Positions 38,117 to 52,534 are shown, counted from the stretch's first letter. The stretch: DNA of 64,000 bases from Pezizomycotina sp. ARF18 (GCA_002224055.1 AZLU01000042.1:124001-188000); one strand, 5' to 3'. Numbers and translations: made by a program. The notes: generated by a model not told the origin, from the letters alone.

Positions 38117-41100
38117 ACTAAAGTCAACACGAAAGGAGGGCTCTCTTTAATATATTTCTTGGCCTAAAAGTCCGGTAACTTTACGTTTTGTGAACACGGG
38201 TTATGAGAAAAGGACCTGGTGCAGTAGTGTCTTTTCTGCCTCGTCCCGATTTAGGGGCTGAACGCCGTATAGGACTGCGAATGCGTTGGGCCTGGTAATT
38301 GTTAGTTACGAATACCTCGGGATGTGAAATTAATTTGGTTGAAATTAGTGTATCAGTAAATTTAACTAATAGCGCTTCCGCTCTAGCCATCAATATCTAC
38401 AGGCCTCGTTTGGGAAGTATTGATATCTGAGGAGTATTCTTTGAGAATGCACAGATATGTCGTGCAGAAGAAGCTTGAAAGTCGGATGGCCAATTTTGGG
38501 TATGCATCTCGCAGGCCATCTTTGGATGGGCTAATGAAATTTCATACCATCTTCGGTTCGTTTGGTTAAATATCAGAGCATACTGACCGTTGAATATTGA
38601 GAGGTGTAAATGAAGCAATATAGGATAACACTTCCGCTAGACTGTTGAAAGTTATCCCGGAACCGCCAAGCTTTACAACTATCCCGGACGAACTAACTTA
38701 GCAGTTACTGATATTGACGCTATGCTCGTTAAACTCAATGGGACCGTGCATCTTTGCAGATATAGATCAAGTGCCAGCACCGCCAGAACCAAAGTTTATA
38801 TACCCACGGCTTTACTAATCTTCATCTTAATGAAATAAATGGCGAAAGATTTATAGCAACTTCTCATTGACGACCTATTACTAAGTCTTCGCCCGAGCTG
38901 GCTACTAAGTCTATGTGATAGATCCACAGATCGTGATATTATGATGAGAGCATCTTGTATACTTATTTAATCGTACGAAACGTATCTTTGCCGTAGCTGT
39001 GTTTAATCCATGCTTCTATTCTTGAATGCCTACCTTCCACTATATGTAAGATAGATGACGGGCGTTTTTTTTCCTTGTTAAGCCGATATAATGACGAGTA
39101 CTCTGAAATGTCTCCATCGAGGTACTGGTTTATTAATGGATCTCGTTCCAAGGGCAATGGGAACCATGGAAATTTATCAACATTCATCCTAATGAAAAAT
39201 ATCATGATAGATATTGTTAGTATACCTATAAGGACGATCAGTCTCAAGAGAATCATTTGAGTGGAAGGGTATTTAGAAGGCAGATCGGTGGTATAAGTAA
39301 AAGATGCAGATATTTGAACCTTGAAAATGGCTTGGGGTTAGAATTGGTGGATGGTACCTGAGAAAAGGAAAATAAGAATTCGAAAATTTTCTGGAATTTT
39401 TTCCCTTTCAGGCCCACGGAATTGTGCAGAGCTTGAGGAGGGTCGAATGTTTTGACTGTATGATATAGCCATCGAGAAGAGATTTCGCCTTTGGTGTTCG
39501 CCGTAGACAGGTCTTAAAAACATTCGTCAGGCGGTGAGAGAGTGTGTGCCATATACTGATGTACCGAAGAAACCAAAGGTAGATTATGGTTTCTCACCCT
39601 AAATTAATATTAGCTGTCTTGAGGGATCTAACTCAGGAGAATATACCATTGAGCGGGATATACGATAAAGTCCGCCGTTCAGTATAGAAAGTATGATCAC
39701 GAATATAAAATTAGCAAATATCCTATTACGCTGTGGTTTTGAACTCAACTCACGTTAGAGAGCCGCAGTAGCTATTGCTTCGTAGAAACGGGCGCAAGAA
39801 AGGTTATTTCAAGCAGGGAGTTATCGGCAGCAGGCCTTAGCATATACCCTTGACTAGATTTTTCTCTTCAAGAACTTAAGAAGGGTGGAGTTTTGATTAT
39901 TCTTATTTTTGATAAGAGTGTTGGGATGCACTAAATACGATTGAGAGTTTCGCTATGCAAAGAAAAGATGCAGCATGTGTTTAGTATTTTGAGATAATAG
40001 GATGAAGTGCCATTTCATTAATATTTCGTAGTTATAAATACATCACATGTGTACGGATTCGACTTTCTGGATGGATCCGTTCGGGCATTCTGTGATATTG
40101 TGAAATACAATTTTATACTGACGCGAGTAAACACATCTCGACCAATACCACTCAATAGTGCCACTACTCCTGAAACTCTTTTGTAGATGTCGAAAAGAGT
40201 ATAAAAACCTCTTGCGAATTTTTAAATTTATACTGTGATTGTTGCATCTTCCGCTCTGATCGCCCAGTAATCTAGCAGAATCATTAGGTTGTGAATTTCG
40301 GCGTCTATAAGTTCATATATTGGTCTAATTATAAGCTCAAATAATCCAGTAACCACTGCGTTCACGCAATAACTTCTCTAGAATACATGTTTCTGGGATA
40401 AGCGCAAAACCGCATGAAGGAAATAAAACGGCAATACCACCGCTGTAAAGTAATGTAAATGATTGACATATTCTTATCGGCGGCCTCCACCCGACGTATA
40501 CCCTTTAACATCTGCCCACGTTTTTAATATTAATCGCCTTTCAGCAATTACGTCGGCTATGCTTTTTATCCACCGCCGACAAGCTATAGTTTCTTTAATC
40601 TAAGGTTGAGACGAGAGTCTATATTGCAATTCTGCAGTGAAAACGAAGGAGTGAAAGAAAATAGAGGGACGGATATTACGCGAGGCAAGACGACACATGA
40701 CCATCACGTATATTCTTCTTATTAGATCATAGAGCGAAAAACTACCAGTCTCTTAATTTTTCTTTTTTTCTCTTTTTCTTTGGAGGGGGAGTCTTATTCG
40801 AAGCTCGAAGAATCTCATTACGATAGAAGGGCGTCGTCCTGGATTTTTTTTTTTTTTTCCTCCTCGAATTAGACGCACACCGGCAACCCGGCGCTCTTTC
40901 GGTTTCAGGCACCGACACCCGTGGTGGCATTATTAGCGGCAAGCGGGCTTTCACAAAATAGTGGGATCGCCACTATAGCCCACTAATAAGGTCCCACCGG
41001 CGTAGAGATACCGGAGGTAGGCATGTCCAGCCGTCGGAGCCTTGTAATTGTTTTGGAGCGGGGGAGGGTTTCATGGCTTTGGGCTCAAAAGCTCCGTTAC

Positions 41101-43400
41101 GGCGAATTCTGTTCAAAGAAATCCACTTTTTTTTTTTTTTTTTAACGTTTTCAGCCGTGGGGCAGAGATAGGACAGGATATCATCCAGTATTTTCGGATA
41201 GCGGACAAAACCACCGCCGCTGGGTTAAACAAGACCGAAGGTTGATATTATTATTATATTTTCGTCAATACCTTCCCTACAACGCCCCTGGCCTGGCGCT
41301 CCGTATAATTAGCGTATTCTACGTATTATAGGTCCCATAATCCCAATGACAATGTAGGGCTTCCTGAAAACCCCCAGACTCTCCGCTCCTATATAGGAAA
41401 TTGAAACATAACACTTACCGAAACCATCCAAATTTTCCGAAGCAAATATCATGATTGTTAATGCATCATGTATTTTCTCGCTGTACTCATTACAGCGACC
41501 GGGCGTTATAATCTAATATCGCATATGGATCTTCTCCCTATCAGAGTGGACGGGCCACTTAGCCGATTGTAACGTAGGAATATCGCGAGGATCGTGGAAT
41601 ATTTCTTGGCACCTCTAAGCCATTGACTTTGTTCGTTATTTTGTGAAATATTGCTTCAATTAGTCGATAGCTGTTTCCTAGAACAGCATCCATGCCTTGC
41701 GCAACGAGAGGTAGAAGAGGAAAATTTTCTTCCAGGACCATTTATATAATGAGTATCTAAATTCGGTACTCAAATTAAGACTTGTGTAGTTTGATGTATG
41801 AAATACCGTGATTTCTGTTTCCTTGTAAATCGAAATGAGTTTATTCTATACGAAATTAGCATAAATACGCAATACTACTGTGTCGACATAATTCGTACGC
41901 TTTCAATGCTAATCTTTCATCAGCCCGGTCTTATCTAGAGAGCTCCCATTCCGAAGGATTGCGGGGAAAGATAGCCGTTTGATGTTTACAATCCGTGTTC
42001 ATATTAAATTAGGGAAGGGTCGAGATGTGAACGGGTTCAAATGCCCTTATCAACGGCAAACGTCAGCGACTATCACTCTTATAATGCGAAGTTTGAACCT
42101 CAATGTCAATACTTGTTTACTTTGCTAAGCAAAAAAAAATGTGTTGAAGGCGAGGATACGTATTATCTACAGTAAATAAATTTCTCGAAGCGCTAATAAC
42201 TGAACCCTCCTATAACTTATATTTTTCTCCTTTGAAATGTCTGAATCCTTTCCTATCTTTCCTCCATATATTGCGATATACCTGCCGCGTATCTATCTCC
42301 TATAAAGCCAGACATGCATCTGAACATGTATTACATTATATAATAATACATTAAACTATGTACAGAGAGATTTATAATATAATTTCTATTTAGTATTTCT
42401 CTATTTATCCCCTTTCCACGGCCAATATATCGGCCTAATTCAATTTCAAGGGTTTCTTTTAGTCATCTCGCAATCAAAAAATCGTGATCATCTGCTCCTA
42501 TCCATGGATCGGAACTCGAAGGTGGAGAAAACCATGGAATAGGGGGCTTAACCATGAAACAATTTACCACATGCACACGTTTTTTTAAGCTGGTGGTCGC
42601 TTTTCCGGTGAAACAAGCATAAATGCATGCGCTAGCTATAGCAGGCTGCTTTAGTTTTCCTCACATGTTCAAACCATTGCCTAGGAAAAGAAACGGAAAC
42701 AAGGGAGGACCTGGGAAACAAAAGTATCAAAGTAGTATTCTGAAATTGGAAAACATGATTTTCTCTGACGTTGTGAATTTTGTGGAGAAATGCAGTTACA
42801 AGGAATCGCCCCTATTTATTATATCTCACATTTTAAATGTATCTCGTGGTATAAGACATACTTCGACTGTATTGCATCAGTTTTCTTCGCCACGAATGCA
42901 GGTGATAGATCGATCAGATAGAGGAAGTTGTCTCTTATATCGTAAGGATTCCCGAAAGTATTCCGGTGGATACTTCATATTTACTAAGTAATCTAGCTAT
43001 GCATCTTTCTTTGATAAAAAATAAATAGCTTAACCGACAAAGTCCGTCCCGCTATGTATAAGGATATTATAGAGTATTACATAAATTGGGTAATGGTATA
43101 GGTATAAATGCCGTCTAGGATATAGTGGAAAGCGTAAAACATGCGCCATGATGCAAAGGTATATTATTGTAATCATAAAAAAAAAAATTGGAACGCCTTG
43201 AATGCTATGAAGGTTGAGAGAGAGAAAAAAAAAAAGGTTAAACCAAAGGCTAAAAAAGCATGAAACACAACCGTGCTCTGTCTCAAATATACGAAGCAGC
43301 AAGACTGTGAATCCCACGCCATACAAAGTGAAATGTTACACGGGGAGTAATCAACGAACCCCCTCGCATTGAAAAGGAAAGAGTAGGAAGAAATGCTTCC

Positions 43401-45059
43401 TTAGACAGCCATCCGTATAAAGAGCTCACCCTTGGCGGTGGCCTGGTCTGCACCATTCCGGGAACATCTGAATACCTCACGTCGATATCGACCTTCCTCT
43501 CGATCTCGAATGCGGTGTTACCGACGTGTACGACGGTCCTCCTCGCGAAGCTGCGCTCCAATGCTTCCCTTTTCTCGGGGTCGGATTCGAACTCCTTCGT
43601 TGCTCCGATCGGAGGGATGACTCCGAGATGCATACCCACACCTTTGCCATCTTCCAGATCTTCGATGTCGAGAAAAGAGTCAAGCGGGTAGATTGAATGG
43701 CGCATCGCCCTGGGTGGTTTTGAGATGAGCGAAGCGTTGGTGTTGTACTCGCTGCCAATTTGCTTCGGGAAGAACCGGGGTGGGTGCGACCGCGGGAGTG
43801 GAGAACGTTAGGGAACATGCGGACGAAGAGCGGCTTGAGGGCGGGTATGCAGGCGCATATTATGCCCAAGTCGAGCTCAACGGCAATAGTGATATACAGC
43901 TTCGCGCCTTCGTAAGTGAAGTCGAAGGAGTCGTGGAAGGCTACTTTAGAGTAATATATGCGAACAACGGATGCCAAACAGACGCTGTTGTGAAACCGGT
44001 CAGTAAAAATAACAATATTAAAATATTTTTGCTCCTCCGATAGGTATTGACTTACACTAATCCGAGTCCGAAGACAACTACCAGACTGATTCTCTCCCTC
44101 CGAGGCAGAGAGAGCGACCACATTGCTTGATAGGTAGCAGAAAGATGAATATATCGCTCAGGCTGTTTGTAATGCTCATGACCATGACCGCCGGGTAAGC
44201 GTTCATGCACTGGCGTTCGTGACCGACAGATCCCAATAAGCGTGCACCGGAATGCAGACCAAGATACCCGTAATTAGAAAGCTGCGCCCATAGACACATG
44301 TACACGATGCCGAATTGATCAGCATCCGGTAACCCCGGTCGTTCAGAATTCGGAGGTAGAAGACGAGAATAGAGAGCTTCGTGAAAGTCGCGCAAAGGAT
44401 GTAGAGAAGCTGCGTGACGTATGCGAGCTGGCAGGTTACACATGAAAAGTCAGCATGTGGACACCTACATGAATAATCAAACCAGCTACAACACAGCTGT
44501 TTCGCTGTTTACTGATCAATTATAATGTAGTATATTTTAGGAATCTAACACTCACCTGTCGCACTGGCTTGTACCACTCGAGAAGATGAAACGATGCCCC
44601 AATCCCAGAAGTGAGGCCCCAGCCAAATGGGATGGTTGCACAGTCAACGACCATCATGGCGATCGCAAAGACCTAGGAATTATCGTGGAAAAATTCGTCT
44701 TAGCCAAAAATTCAATCCCATCATTAACTCCCTTGTTTCTCCAATTCTCCAACCTCCAAACAACCAATTCTTCGGTCGGACCCAATCCGAAAACTCGAAA
44801 CCCCTCTTAAACAATATAAAACAATAAATAGCCAATTTACGTACCGTTGCGATACATAATAACAAGTCGTCTTTCCCCAAAATCGTTGAATAAAAGCCCT
44901 TGTGTATATCCGTAAAGCGACAAACGTAACGACGATGACAACCAGAGGTATTTCAAAACCCAGCATCAAAAGTTGTCCCGAACGGTCCGGGTTCGTGTAA
45001 TTCGGTTCCGGCCATGTTTTTAGCACCGAATCCGGTATTATTCCAGCACGAAGAACCAT
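43401..45059 (-). CDS. fungal rhodopsin-domain (PTH11-like) integral membrane protein
   Basis: This is a seven-helix protein of the large fungal rhodopsin-domain family; members sit in the plasma membrane and some act as receptors, but the ligand here is unknown. The start at 45059 (MVLRAGIIPDSVLK) precedes the family signature TWPEPNYTNPDRSG and helix FEIPLVVIVVTFVALRIYTR. RFWGKDDLLLCIATV, FAIAMMVVDCATIPFGWGL, AYVTQLLYILCATFTKLSILVFYLR, LITGILVCIPVHAYWD, YEGAKLYITIAVELDLGIIC and ACIPALKPLF follow, then a hydrophilic tail with EIERKVDIDVRYSD. Introns are 44673-44844, 44428-44555 and 43985-44055, all GT-AG. A likely stop lies at 43401-43403 (GELFIRMAV end) if one frame break is allowed; the open frame otherwise runs to 43283. 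An upstream in-frame ATG at 45140 is less family-like. Confidence 0.8.
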
Positions 45060-48000
45060 TCTCTTCGATGCTTTTCGATCCTTCGCTCGTGCTCGTTCGA
45101 GGAGAAAACTACAGAAATACCTGAATCTCGTCGTACTCATGTGGAATACACAACCTATATAAGGGTCTATATATAATATATAAAGGCTGAACCAAAAAAT
45201 AAAAAAGGAAAACAGGAAGAATCAAGATAGAAGCACTTTATTTCTTCGGGTGGGGGGGGGGGGCATCAAGGGTATTTATTGGGAAATACACCACTGATAG
45301 GTAAATCCTGTGAGCCCGGATTTCTATTCCCTCTTCTCTATGTCTCCCAGACTAAGTGTCATTTTATGTCTCTCTTTGGGGGAAATCTGCAGCAGAGAAC
45401 GGCAAGAACGGACAGAATTGGAAAGTGAGTGAAAACTGAGAAAAGAAACGAAAAATCACAGAAGAAATAAGAAATTACATCCATTCTACGCCCACAGAGA
45501 TTGTCAGAAATCCTTCCATTTGGTCTTCTAGTTCTTCGTAAGAACTAAAGTAATAATTCCTTTTGTTTTTTCAATTCTAGTTCTTCATCCTAAATGGCCC
45601 TTGTCCCTGACCCTGACATTTTCTCAACTAAGAAAAATTAGAAAGGAATAAGCAAATAACTGTAATAAATTACGTGTTTGGTGTGTCTGCCCAGTAAATG
45701 TGACAATCTCTCCAAAGGCTTCCAAAAGAAAAAGAAAAGAAAATTATCTCAGGTGTGCAGTATGGTGACAGACGATGGTATTGCCTACTCAGCGCCGGCC
45801 ATTTGCCTATCATTTGTTGCTGAACTATATACACTTTGGTCGGCACGCCTGTGATCACGACACCAGAAGAAGCAGAAGCCTTCCATGGATCCTTCTATTG
45901 CTTTGTTTGGGTAAACAAATGCCAACTGTGGCGCTGACAGGTTTTCTTAGCTCTGGATAAATTTCTTAGCATACTCCCGCGTTGTGTACCAGCGCAAAGC
46001 CCCCACTAAAATCGGTCGAATAGAATGTTCTATTGTAGATTTCATTCCTTCTTTGAGAATGAGCTGACCGCTGGCCCGTGATATTTGGGATCCATTCGCC
46101 AAAACATTCGTTCTTATTCGTTAATTACATTCTTTCAAGTTTCCAGAAACTTATTAGCGGTAGGTAGTCCATGGAAACACCCGCTATCTTTAACTGACGT
46201 GTTCGTACTTGCGTTAGTCTACTATTGTCCCGTCCCTCTCGTTGACTGCCACGGTACCTTCGGTGAGACGAGAGCTTGTAGTAATCGCGACTAAGGAGAA
46301 ACACAAATAACATGCCGAAATACAGCAGGACTTTCTTGTACGTCCTATATGTGTAAGGAACATCCGATGGAAAAAAAATACTCAGTAGTTTACATCAACC
46401 ATCGTCATACCATCCCGTGAGTCTTTAGTAAATTGAGCAAACTCTAGCCGGTCGGAGAGTTAAGAACGGAGTGCTTCGCGCTGTCATCCTGTCTCTATTT
46501 AGTATTACATACCCTTTATTTCTCATTATTGTTCCGTCATTCCAGATTCCAAGCGCTCCGAATTCTAGAAAACAGCGCTAAAATATTTATTTTGTCTTTT
46601 TTATTTTTTTATTTCTTGTCGGGCCCCTTGCTTTATTTAGCAAGAAGCCCTCTTTTTCTCAGGTACCTTCGTATGTTTCGCAGAGGAACATTCTCTGGCC
46701 CGTGTTCTGGGACAGTGCAGGTTAAGTATTTGATTGAGTAAATCGGCAGGTGCTTTAAAAACCAAAAAAGTCTGGGGGAAATTTCTATCAGATCAGCTGA
46801 AAATGGAATGTCCAGCCAATCATCAGCCTTAGATTGGCTTGGAACACACGTGATTGCTGCGGGAATCGTTCCAATGGGGAAGGAGAGACATCGATGAAGC
46901 CTGTCCGTGTTTCAGCTTGAGATCTCCTGAGATTTAGTGATGCCGACGTTTATTTTTTTTTTTTTTCTATCGCGCCATGGCATAGGCCGTGGAGATGCAT
47001 ACTCTGAGATCTTGGTACACACAAAGCTTTTATCTCTTGCTCCGGCGATAGCGCGGAATAAGGATACTTGGCTAGTGAGCTGGCGCTGTGCGTGCGTTAA
47101 GCGGAGTATTGGGGGTTTGAGTGTTAGAGAAGGACCAGAATCTGCGGCGAGGGAGTTTACTGAAGCCTAAGGATCTCAACGCGACGGAGGTATAAAATCT
47201 GAAATCGTTTAACTACTGTTAACGTTAACCCATGTTAGGCGACAATAGCAAAAGTCTAGCCCATGCCATGCGTCTAGCTAGCATATACCTACATATTATT
47301 TCCCTGTGGATCCTTATTTTGATATTAACTTTTAAAAATTGAAACTTATGAGCATCCTGCCTTAAGAAACAAACTAAGGCAAGGAACTTTGCAGCGCATT
47401 GGCCTCTAGATTTCTCTCGAACCGTGGTACCTCGGAAAGGCACGGTTCAGTCCCCTTAAGCCGATGTTTGTTTCGCGATCCGACACGACGCACATGATAA
47501 AAGCTACTTTTACGAGGACATTGTGGCTGGAATGCATGCAAGCACAAACGAGATATCTCCTGGGCAGTAAGACAAGCAGAAGGACCTTAATATTAGACGT
47601 TTGTGCCGCTGTGGAGAATAATCTGGACCTCATGTAATGCTCTATTAGGAATGCTAAACCAATACTGCACACCAAGTCATTGGAAGCTGTATCCGATCGC
47701 TGATAAGTAAACGAAGAAGCAGGTAAATTGCATCTCTGTTTGAATCAATCCCTCCAGTTAATTAGTTTTCGTCGTAGGAAAAAGTCGGCGACAGCAATAA
47801 ATTTGTTAAAAATCGAATTCGAATTCTGTCGGAAGTCGAAGGAAAGGATGCCCCTTGATCGAAGAAATATATAGCCATCTCGCTTGAAATTTTAACATGC
47901 ATTTTTAATGATGCCCACATGTAATACAACGTAAATATAAATCATTACCTAATTTAAAAAGTCAATGAAATATATCCATGAACTTCGTATTCGTTAAGGG

Positions 48001-51000
48001 CAATGATCCTAGAATTATTTATGCCTATTACGTATACTCAAGAGCCCTCCGAAATACCCTGGTAGTCTAATTGACAACACATAATCACGCCGATTACAAT
48101 TTTTTTCAAAAGCTCGCTGCAAGAAGTTCAGATATCTTTCGGTTTTAAGGCGTATATTTCTCTTCAAGAAATCCTACTAGCTTTCGGCTTTCTTCTAGGC
48201 GCTGACACCATTCCCAGCTGTAATACGACTTACTGATCAATGCAATTGCGTTTTTGTTTCCTTGCCTATCTTGATGCCACCGCACGTGTTTCTTTATTAG
48301 CGCTCCCGCCACGTGCCTGCCCTTGGATTATCTGCAAGACTGTGGCCCGGATTCACTGTGTAATCAATTCAATACTTCTATAATACAGGATACGGGACGT
48401 CTAATCGGCTCCATTTCGCAATAGAAGTTCGCAGATTCAGTCTAAAACTGTTGTCTAGTTGCTATGCTTGACAATTCAACCCGGTAACTTCTCGGATTCT
48501 CAGGCTCATTTACAGAATCACTTGTAACCCCGGAGGTTATTCAATAATTCAGTCTGGGGAGGAAGGAGGAGTATATTATTTGCTACGTAATGTCATCCGA
48601 AGTCTTTGACGCCTGCATAAAACCTTTCTTTATAACAGCGGAACGTTTGAAGTTGAAAAAATCCATTGCATGACATCCTATTAGACAATGCCAATATAGC
48701 ATGACTCCTAAAGCAATATAATTCGGCAATTCGTACGTCTTTGTGTCCTATTGATAGAAAAATGGAAATTCCATGTTGCTTTTATGAAGCTTCCGAGGTT
48801 GTTGTAAACAGCAATTGGTAGGCTACAAATGGGAGCTCTTCTAGATGAAAACTATGGCCACGAAGATTGTTTATTAACGTTAATCACCCGAAAAGTGAAG
48901 TTACATAGTGCGATAGACGTTGAACTTATGGATCGTTATAAGGTCTATAGTTGTTATGGCAAGCTATCGATTCTATACACCTAGAGGGAAAGTTGCAGCC
49001 GGAACACTCTTCACAGAGTTCTAAGTTTGCATCGTCATTTATGAACTTTTACAATCTCTCTATATTATTATGATATCTCCTACGCGACAAATCACATCAT
49101 GCTTCATAAGTTCGCTGACTTGTCCTTTTTCCTTTTCTTTTTTTTCTTTTTTTTTTCTTTTTCTTTTTCTTTTCTTTTTTTTTAAATACCAATTAATCGT
49201 CCAAAGTTCCGCACCTCAATTCGCCACAAACTGTTAGTGTCTTGATGTAACTGTGATTGGTCGTGCTTCAGATCTGTGCGACCTGCTATTTTGGCATGGC
49301 GATGCGTTTTACATCTCCCACGAATTTGCAAGAGGCAGCAAATCAGATGACAGCGCTGCGACGGACGCCTCACGAAGCAATTCTAGATGGCCGAAATTCC
49401 TCAGCTGAAAATGTCTAAGATCTCATAGGGAATCTCTATCGATCTGGAGAATCTGGTATCGAAACCGTTACAAAGATGCATCTGACGTACCTCGGGAACT
49501 TTTAAAAACAATTACTTTCAATATCCCGCCCGCGATTAGCCATAGCTCGAGCTCCTGTCAGGAAATTAAAAATATCAAGCCGCTATCGTGGCGTTCTGCT
49601 GCGGGATAGCGCATCCGCATTTGCATTTGCGCTGCATTGAATTACGCCTTCTGGCGCCTGTTATATTGCGCAACCTTTGATTCATAATATCTCGATAGTG
49701 CAGCGGAATTTCTATTAGAAAAATATTATGTCTCTTCCCGCGATATGCTGTATCCATTACTTCGTTGAGAAGGTCAATTTCGAAATTGAAGATTACTGAT
49801 TCTCCAGGCAGAGCCTCTGGAGATCTACAATACTGGAGAATTAAGCAAAGCTAAAAATAAACGCAACCAATTTTCAAAGGCCAAGAAAACAGAAAAACAA
49901 TGCCACCTCCGAGTCCATTTCGAAAGCTCAGCCAGCGTTCAAATATTCAGAACTTCTTAGAGCACTATTGTTTTAAGATATCTCAAGATTCAAGGAATTG
50001 GTTCCGCGATAGAAAGGCTTCAGGTCGTGCAAATGAGGAATCTGGAGAGCAAAAAAGGACACAAGAACCGTCATATATTTGGGTATCCGCTCATTCCTAT
50101 CTCGAACCATGTCATCCGTAAAACGCGCCGATTTGCCCACGATCAGCTCAACAAAATGTGGAAGAACAACACATAACTTTGTTGCTTGAAAAATCAATCT
50201 TAGCGGCTTCCAATAAGTCCCTGGTATCTGGAGAAAGTTTATCACGTTGAACCCCCGCTATTCTTTATTTTTTAGAAGTTCACTAATCTAGAAACAATCT
50301 AGCGATAACGGCTAAGAAATCTGTCGAATGCCTTTTCTGAATTTCTCTTCGGAATTTTTTCTTGGATACGTGTCCCTTGTCCCTGCCGTTTCTGCAGCCC
50401 AGTTGATTCTGTCACAAAATTCAAGGAGGTTTGGCAGCTTGATTGTACTATGAAGCCGCACCACATCAAAGTCGGCTTCGCGCTGAGATGAGACTGACCA
50501 CCTTCCCTATATGTCAGCCGCATCTACCGACCAATCAAGTGCATTTTTCTCGTAGCTAAAATTCCCCGGGTTCACGATGTGAGGAGCTGCCAACAGTGAT
50601 ATAATTTTAATCTCAACGAAAAAGCAGAAGATGGTGTGGGGCAAAGCGGTCCATGCGTGATCGCGCGATGGCCACAAAAGTCCACGGCGAATGAAGGAAT
50701 GGCGCGGACAATATGGCAAGAGCGTTTAGTGGCTTATATATAACCGGAGGGAAACGAGAGCAAGTAATCCTTTCTGCTGACCCCCGTAGCTCGCACGAGA
50801 CCGATCATGAAACTTCCCTTTTGTTGACTTAACAAAACCTCTTTCCTATATCAATTATGCTTCCTCAGCCTCTTGTTCTAAGTTTTGAATGCTTTCATTT
50901 TTATTTCAATATATTTCCCCCCGTGTCATATTCTCAAGCCGCTCCGTGCAGGTTTTTGAGTTTCTGCATCATTCTATTTTCTCTATTTAATACCCAACTA

Positions 51001-52126
51001 AAGCAGCTCACAAATATCTATCCCGGTCTATCGTATGGATCTAACCCCATGGGATATCTGCGGGTGCCTTTGTATCCAATTGCGAGAATTCTGCACATGC
51101 AGGTGTAAACATGGCATTGTACCGATGCAAGTCTTGTTGGCATATACGCATATTCATTTTTAAAGTTGGAGATCTATAAGCTGTTTTCTTAAGTTACAGA
51201 TAAATCGAGGCCTAAAACGCTTAATAGCTCAAACCTTTTAAGCTATTCCATGGTTCCCCGCTTCAGCCCTCAGAAGCCGTGCGTTATAGGTGCATTAAAA
51301 CCATGCGAAGTTAAATATTCTGCACTTGCCCTACCACAGGATGTTGACGTGTGTCGTGCAGGAGCACGGGCAGACAGTCGTGTATGGCCGCATAGAAAAA
51401 GATAGAATATTCTGTACGGTCAACGCAATTAATCAATACCTCTGTACCGGTCATGGCTTGCCATTCTTTAGCTTGGACTCGAACTGAATCTATCAAGGTT
51501 ACGAAATGATTTAGATACCTAAGGAACTGACATGAATGCTCCCTGATACCTAAGTTCCTGCTGTATCCGTCGGATTTATGGCTGATTCTACGTGACTTTT
51601 ATCTATCTTCAGACCTGATACATACCGTAAGAACGATTAGGCCCTGCTTGTAACGGACTGACTAGTAGCCTACAGGCTACCGAAGGATAGACTGACTGAT
51701 CAGCCAATCCATCCACACGGTTAATGTGCCATTTATTCACATTGGGGTTTCTTATATAGCATCAGACCTTTTAAGAAGATGCTACATAATTACTCCTTTC
51801 CTACCCATGCCACTGTAAGGTTTTACGACATACAAGGCAGTATACTAACTATCCTACAGTTTGAGCGTGTTTTACACATAAGACGTTTTAAAGAATCTTT
51901 TATGTCCATAATCGTATATAGGTTCATGACGAGATACCATTCCGACGTAAAAGAGTGTAAAAGGAGCTTCTTTTTTACAATAGTGTTTCGTCCTACACTA
52001 TCAATTTCAATATCTGAGTGTTCAGCAAAAACCCATGATGGCACGTGAGGAATACCGCCACCAAATCCGCAATCATAAAAGGACACTTTTCCGGTGGTGG
52101 CAAGTCCTCCCTAACCCAGATTAGAA
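45060..52126. other. AT-rich gene-poor block
   Basis: No convincing gene. A run of 12 G lies at 45252-45263 and a long pyrimidine tract (T with scattered C) at about 49121-49183. Small ORFs on both strands lack motifs. High AT and TA content suggest decayed repeat DNA. Confidence 0.45.
49121..49183. repeat. polypyrimidine tract
   Basis: About 60 bases of T with scattered single C. It lies in AT-rich non-coding sequence. Simple repeat. Confidence 0.8.
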
Positions 52127-52534
52127 CTAGAGGTTCAGAAATTTCCCACATCCACGAATTGTATTCTTGACGAGATAATTTTCGAGCTTGTTACTATTAT
52201 ATTTCCCTATCGGCATGAACCTCTTCGCTTCGTCGTCGAAGAAAGAGAAACCGAGGTCGATGTTATGTTTGCTTTCGAGCTCGTTTTGTGCTTCGATCGG
52301 TATTGTATGCACATCCGCTATGGAGCGGGATCGCTTTCGACCGTGAACTTTCGTAAAATCCTGCCTCTCCATGGGGCCGGCCGATGAAGATCTCCGGAAC
52401 CGCCATCGCGATGCCCTTTCAGGCGTCCGCGTGTTAAGTTTGTTTCCGGAATGACGGACATTAAGGTCGGCCGGTGCTGTGGGAGTGATTCTCGACATTT
52501 TCGACAACATTATATGATAATTTCCGGAGTTCAT
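52127..52534 (-). CDS. small unknown ORF in a GC-richer patch
   Basis: An uninterrupted 135-codon ORF stands out by its higher GC from AT-rich surroundings. It has a basic Arg/Ser-rich first half (RASRWRFRRSSSAG, GRKRSRS, which could serve as a nuclear signal) and a mixed second half (DLGFSFFDDEAKRFMPIGK). I do not recognise a family. It could be a small gene, or the last surviving exon of a larger gene whose flanks have decayed. Confidence 0.35.
   Translation of the reverse strand: MNSGNYHIMLSKMSRITPTAPADLNVRHSGNKLNTRTPERASRWRFRRSSSAGPMERQDFTKVHGRKRSRSIADVHTIPIEAQNELESKHNIDLGFSFFDDEAKRFMPIGKYNSNKLENYLVKNTIRGCGKFLNL

Larger units (their letters stand above)
33732..43400. other. AT-rich gene-poor block
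   Basis: From about 34.8 kb the DNA is AT-rich and rich in TA steps, with no recognisable gene. ORFs near 36473-36766 (-), 38963-39256 (-) and 42623-42991 (+) have no motif I can name. A degenerate repeated sequence lies at 35.1-35.85 kb and an imperfect direct repeat at 37.9-38.1 kb. A small GC-richer patch at 40.86-41.06 kb contains a 6-bp hairpin (40959-40975). The look fits repeat-induced point mutation of old repeats, but I cannot compute the indices. Confidence 0.5.

Noticed and set aside
40959-40975. 6-bp hairpin as a terminator
   Set aside because: It is short, has no T run after it and no gene next to it.
42623-42991. 122-codon plus-strand ORF
   Set aside because: It is a Lys/Ser-rich reading of AT-rich DNA without motifs; chance ORFs of this size are expected here.
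34800-43400. LTR element or other virus-like element in the AT-rich block
   Set aside because: I saw no long terminal repeats, no protease, reverse transcriptase, RNase H or integrase motif, and no capsid-like ORF.
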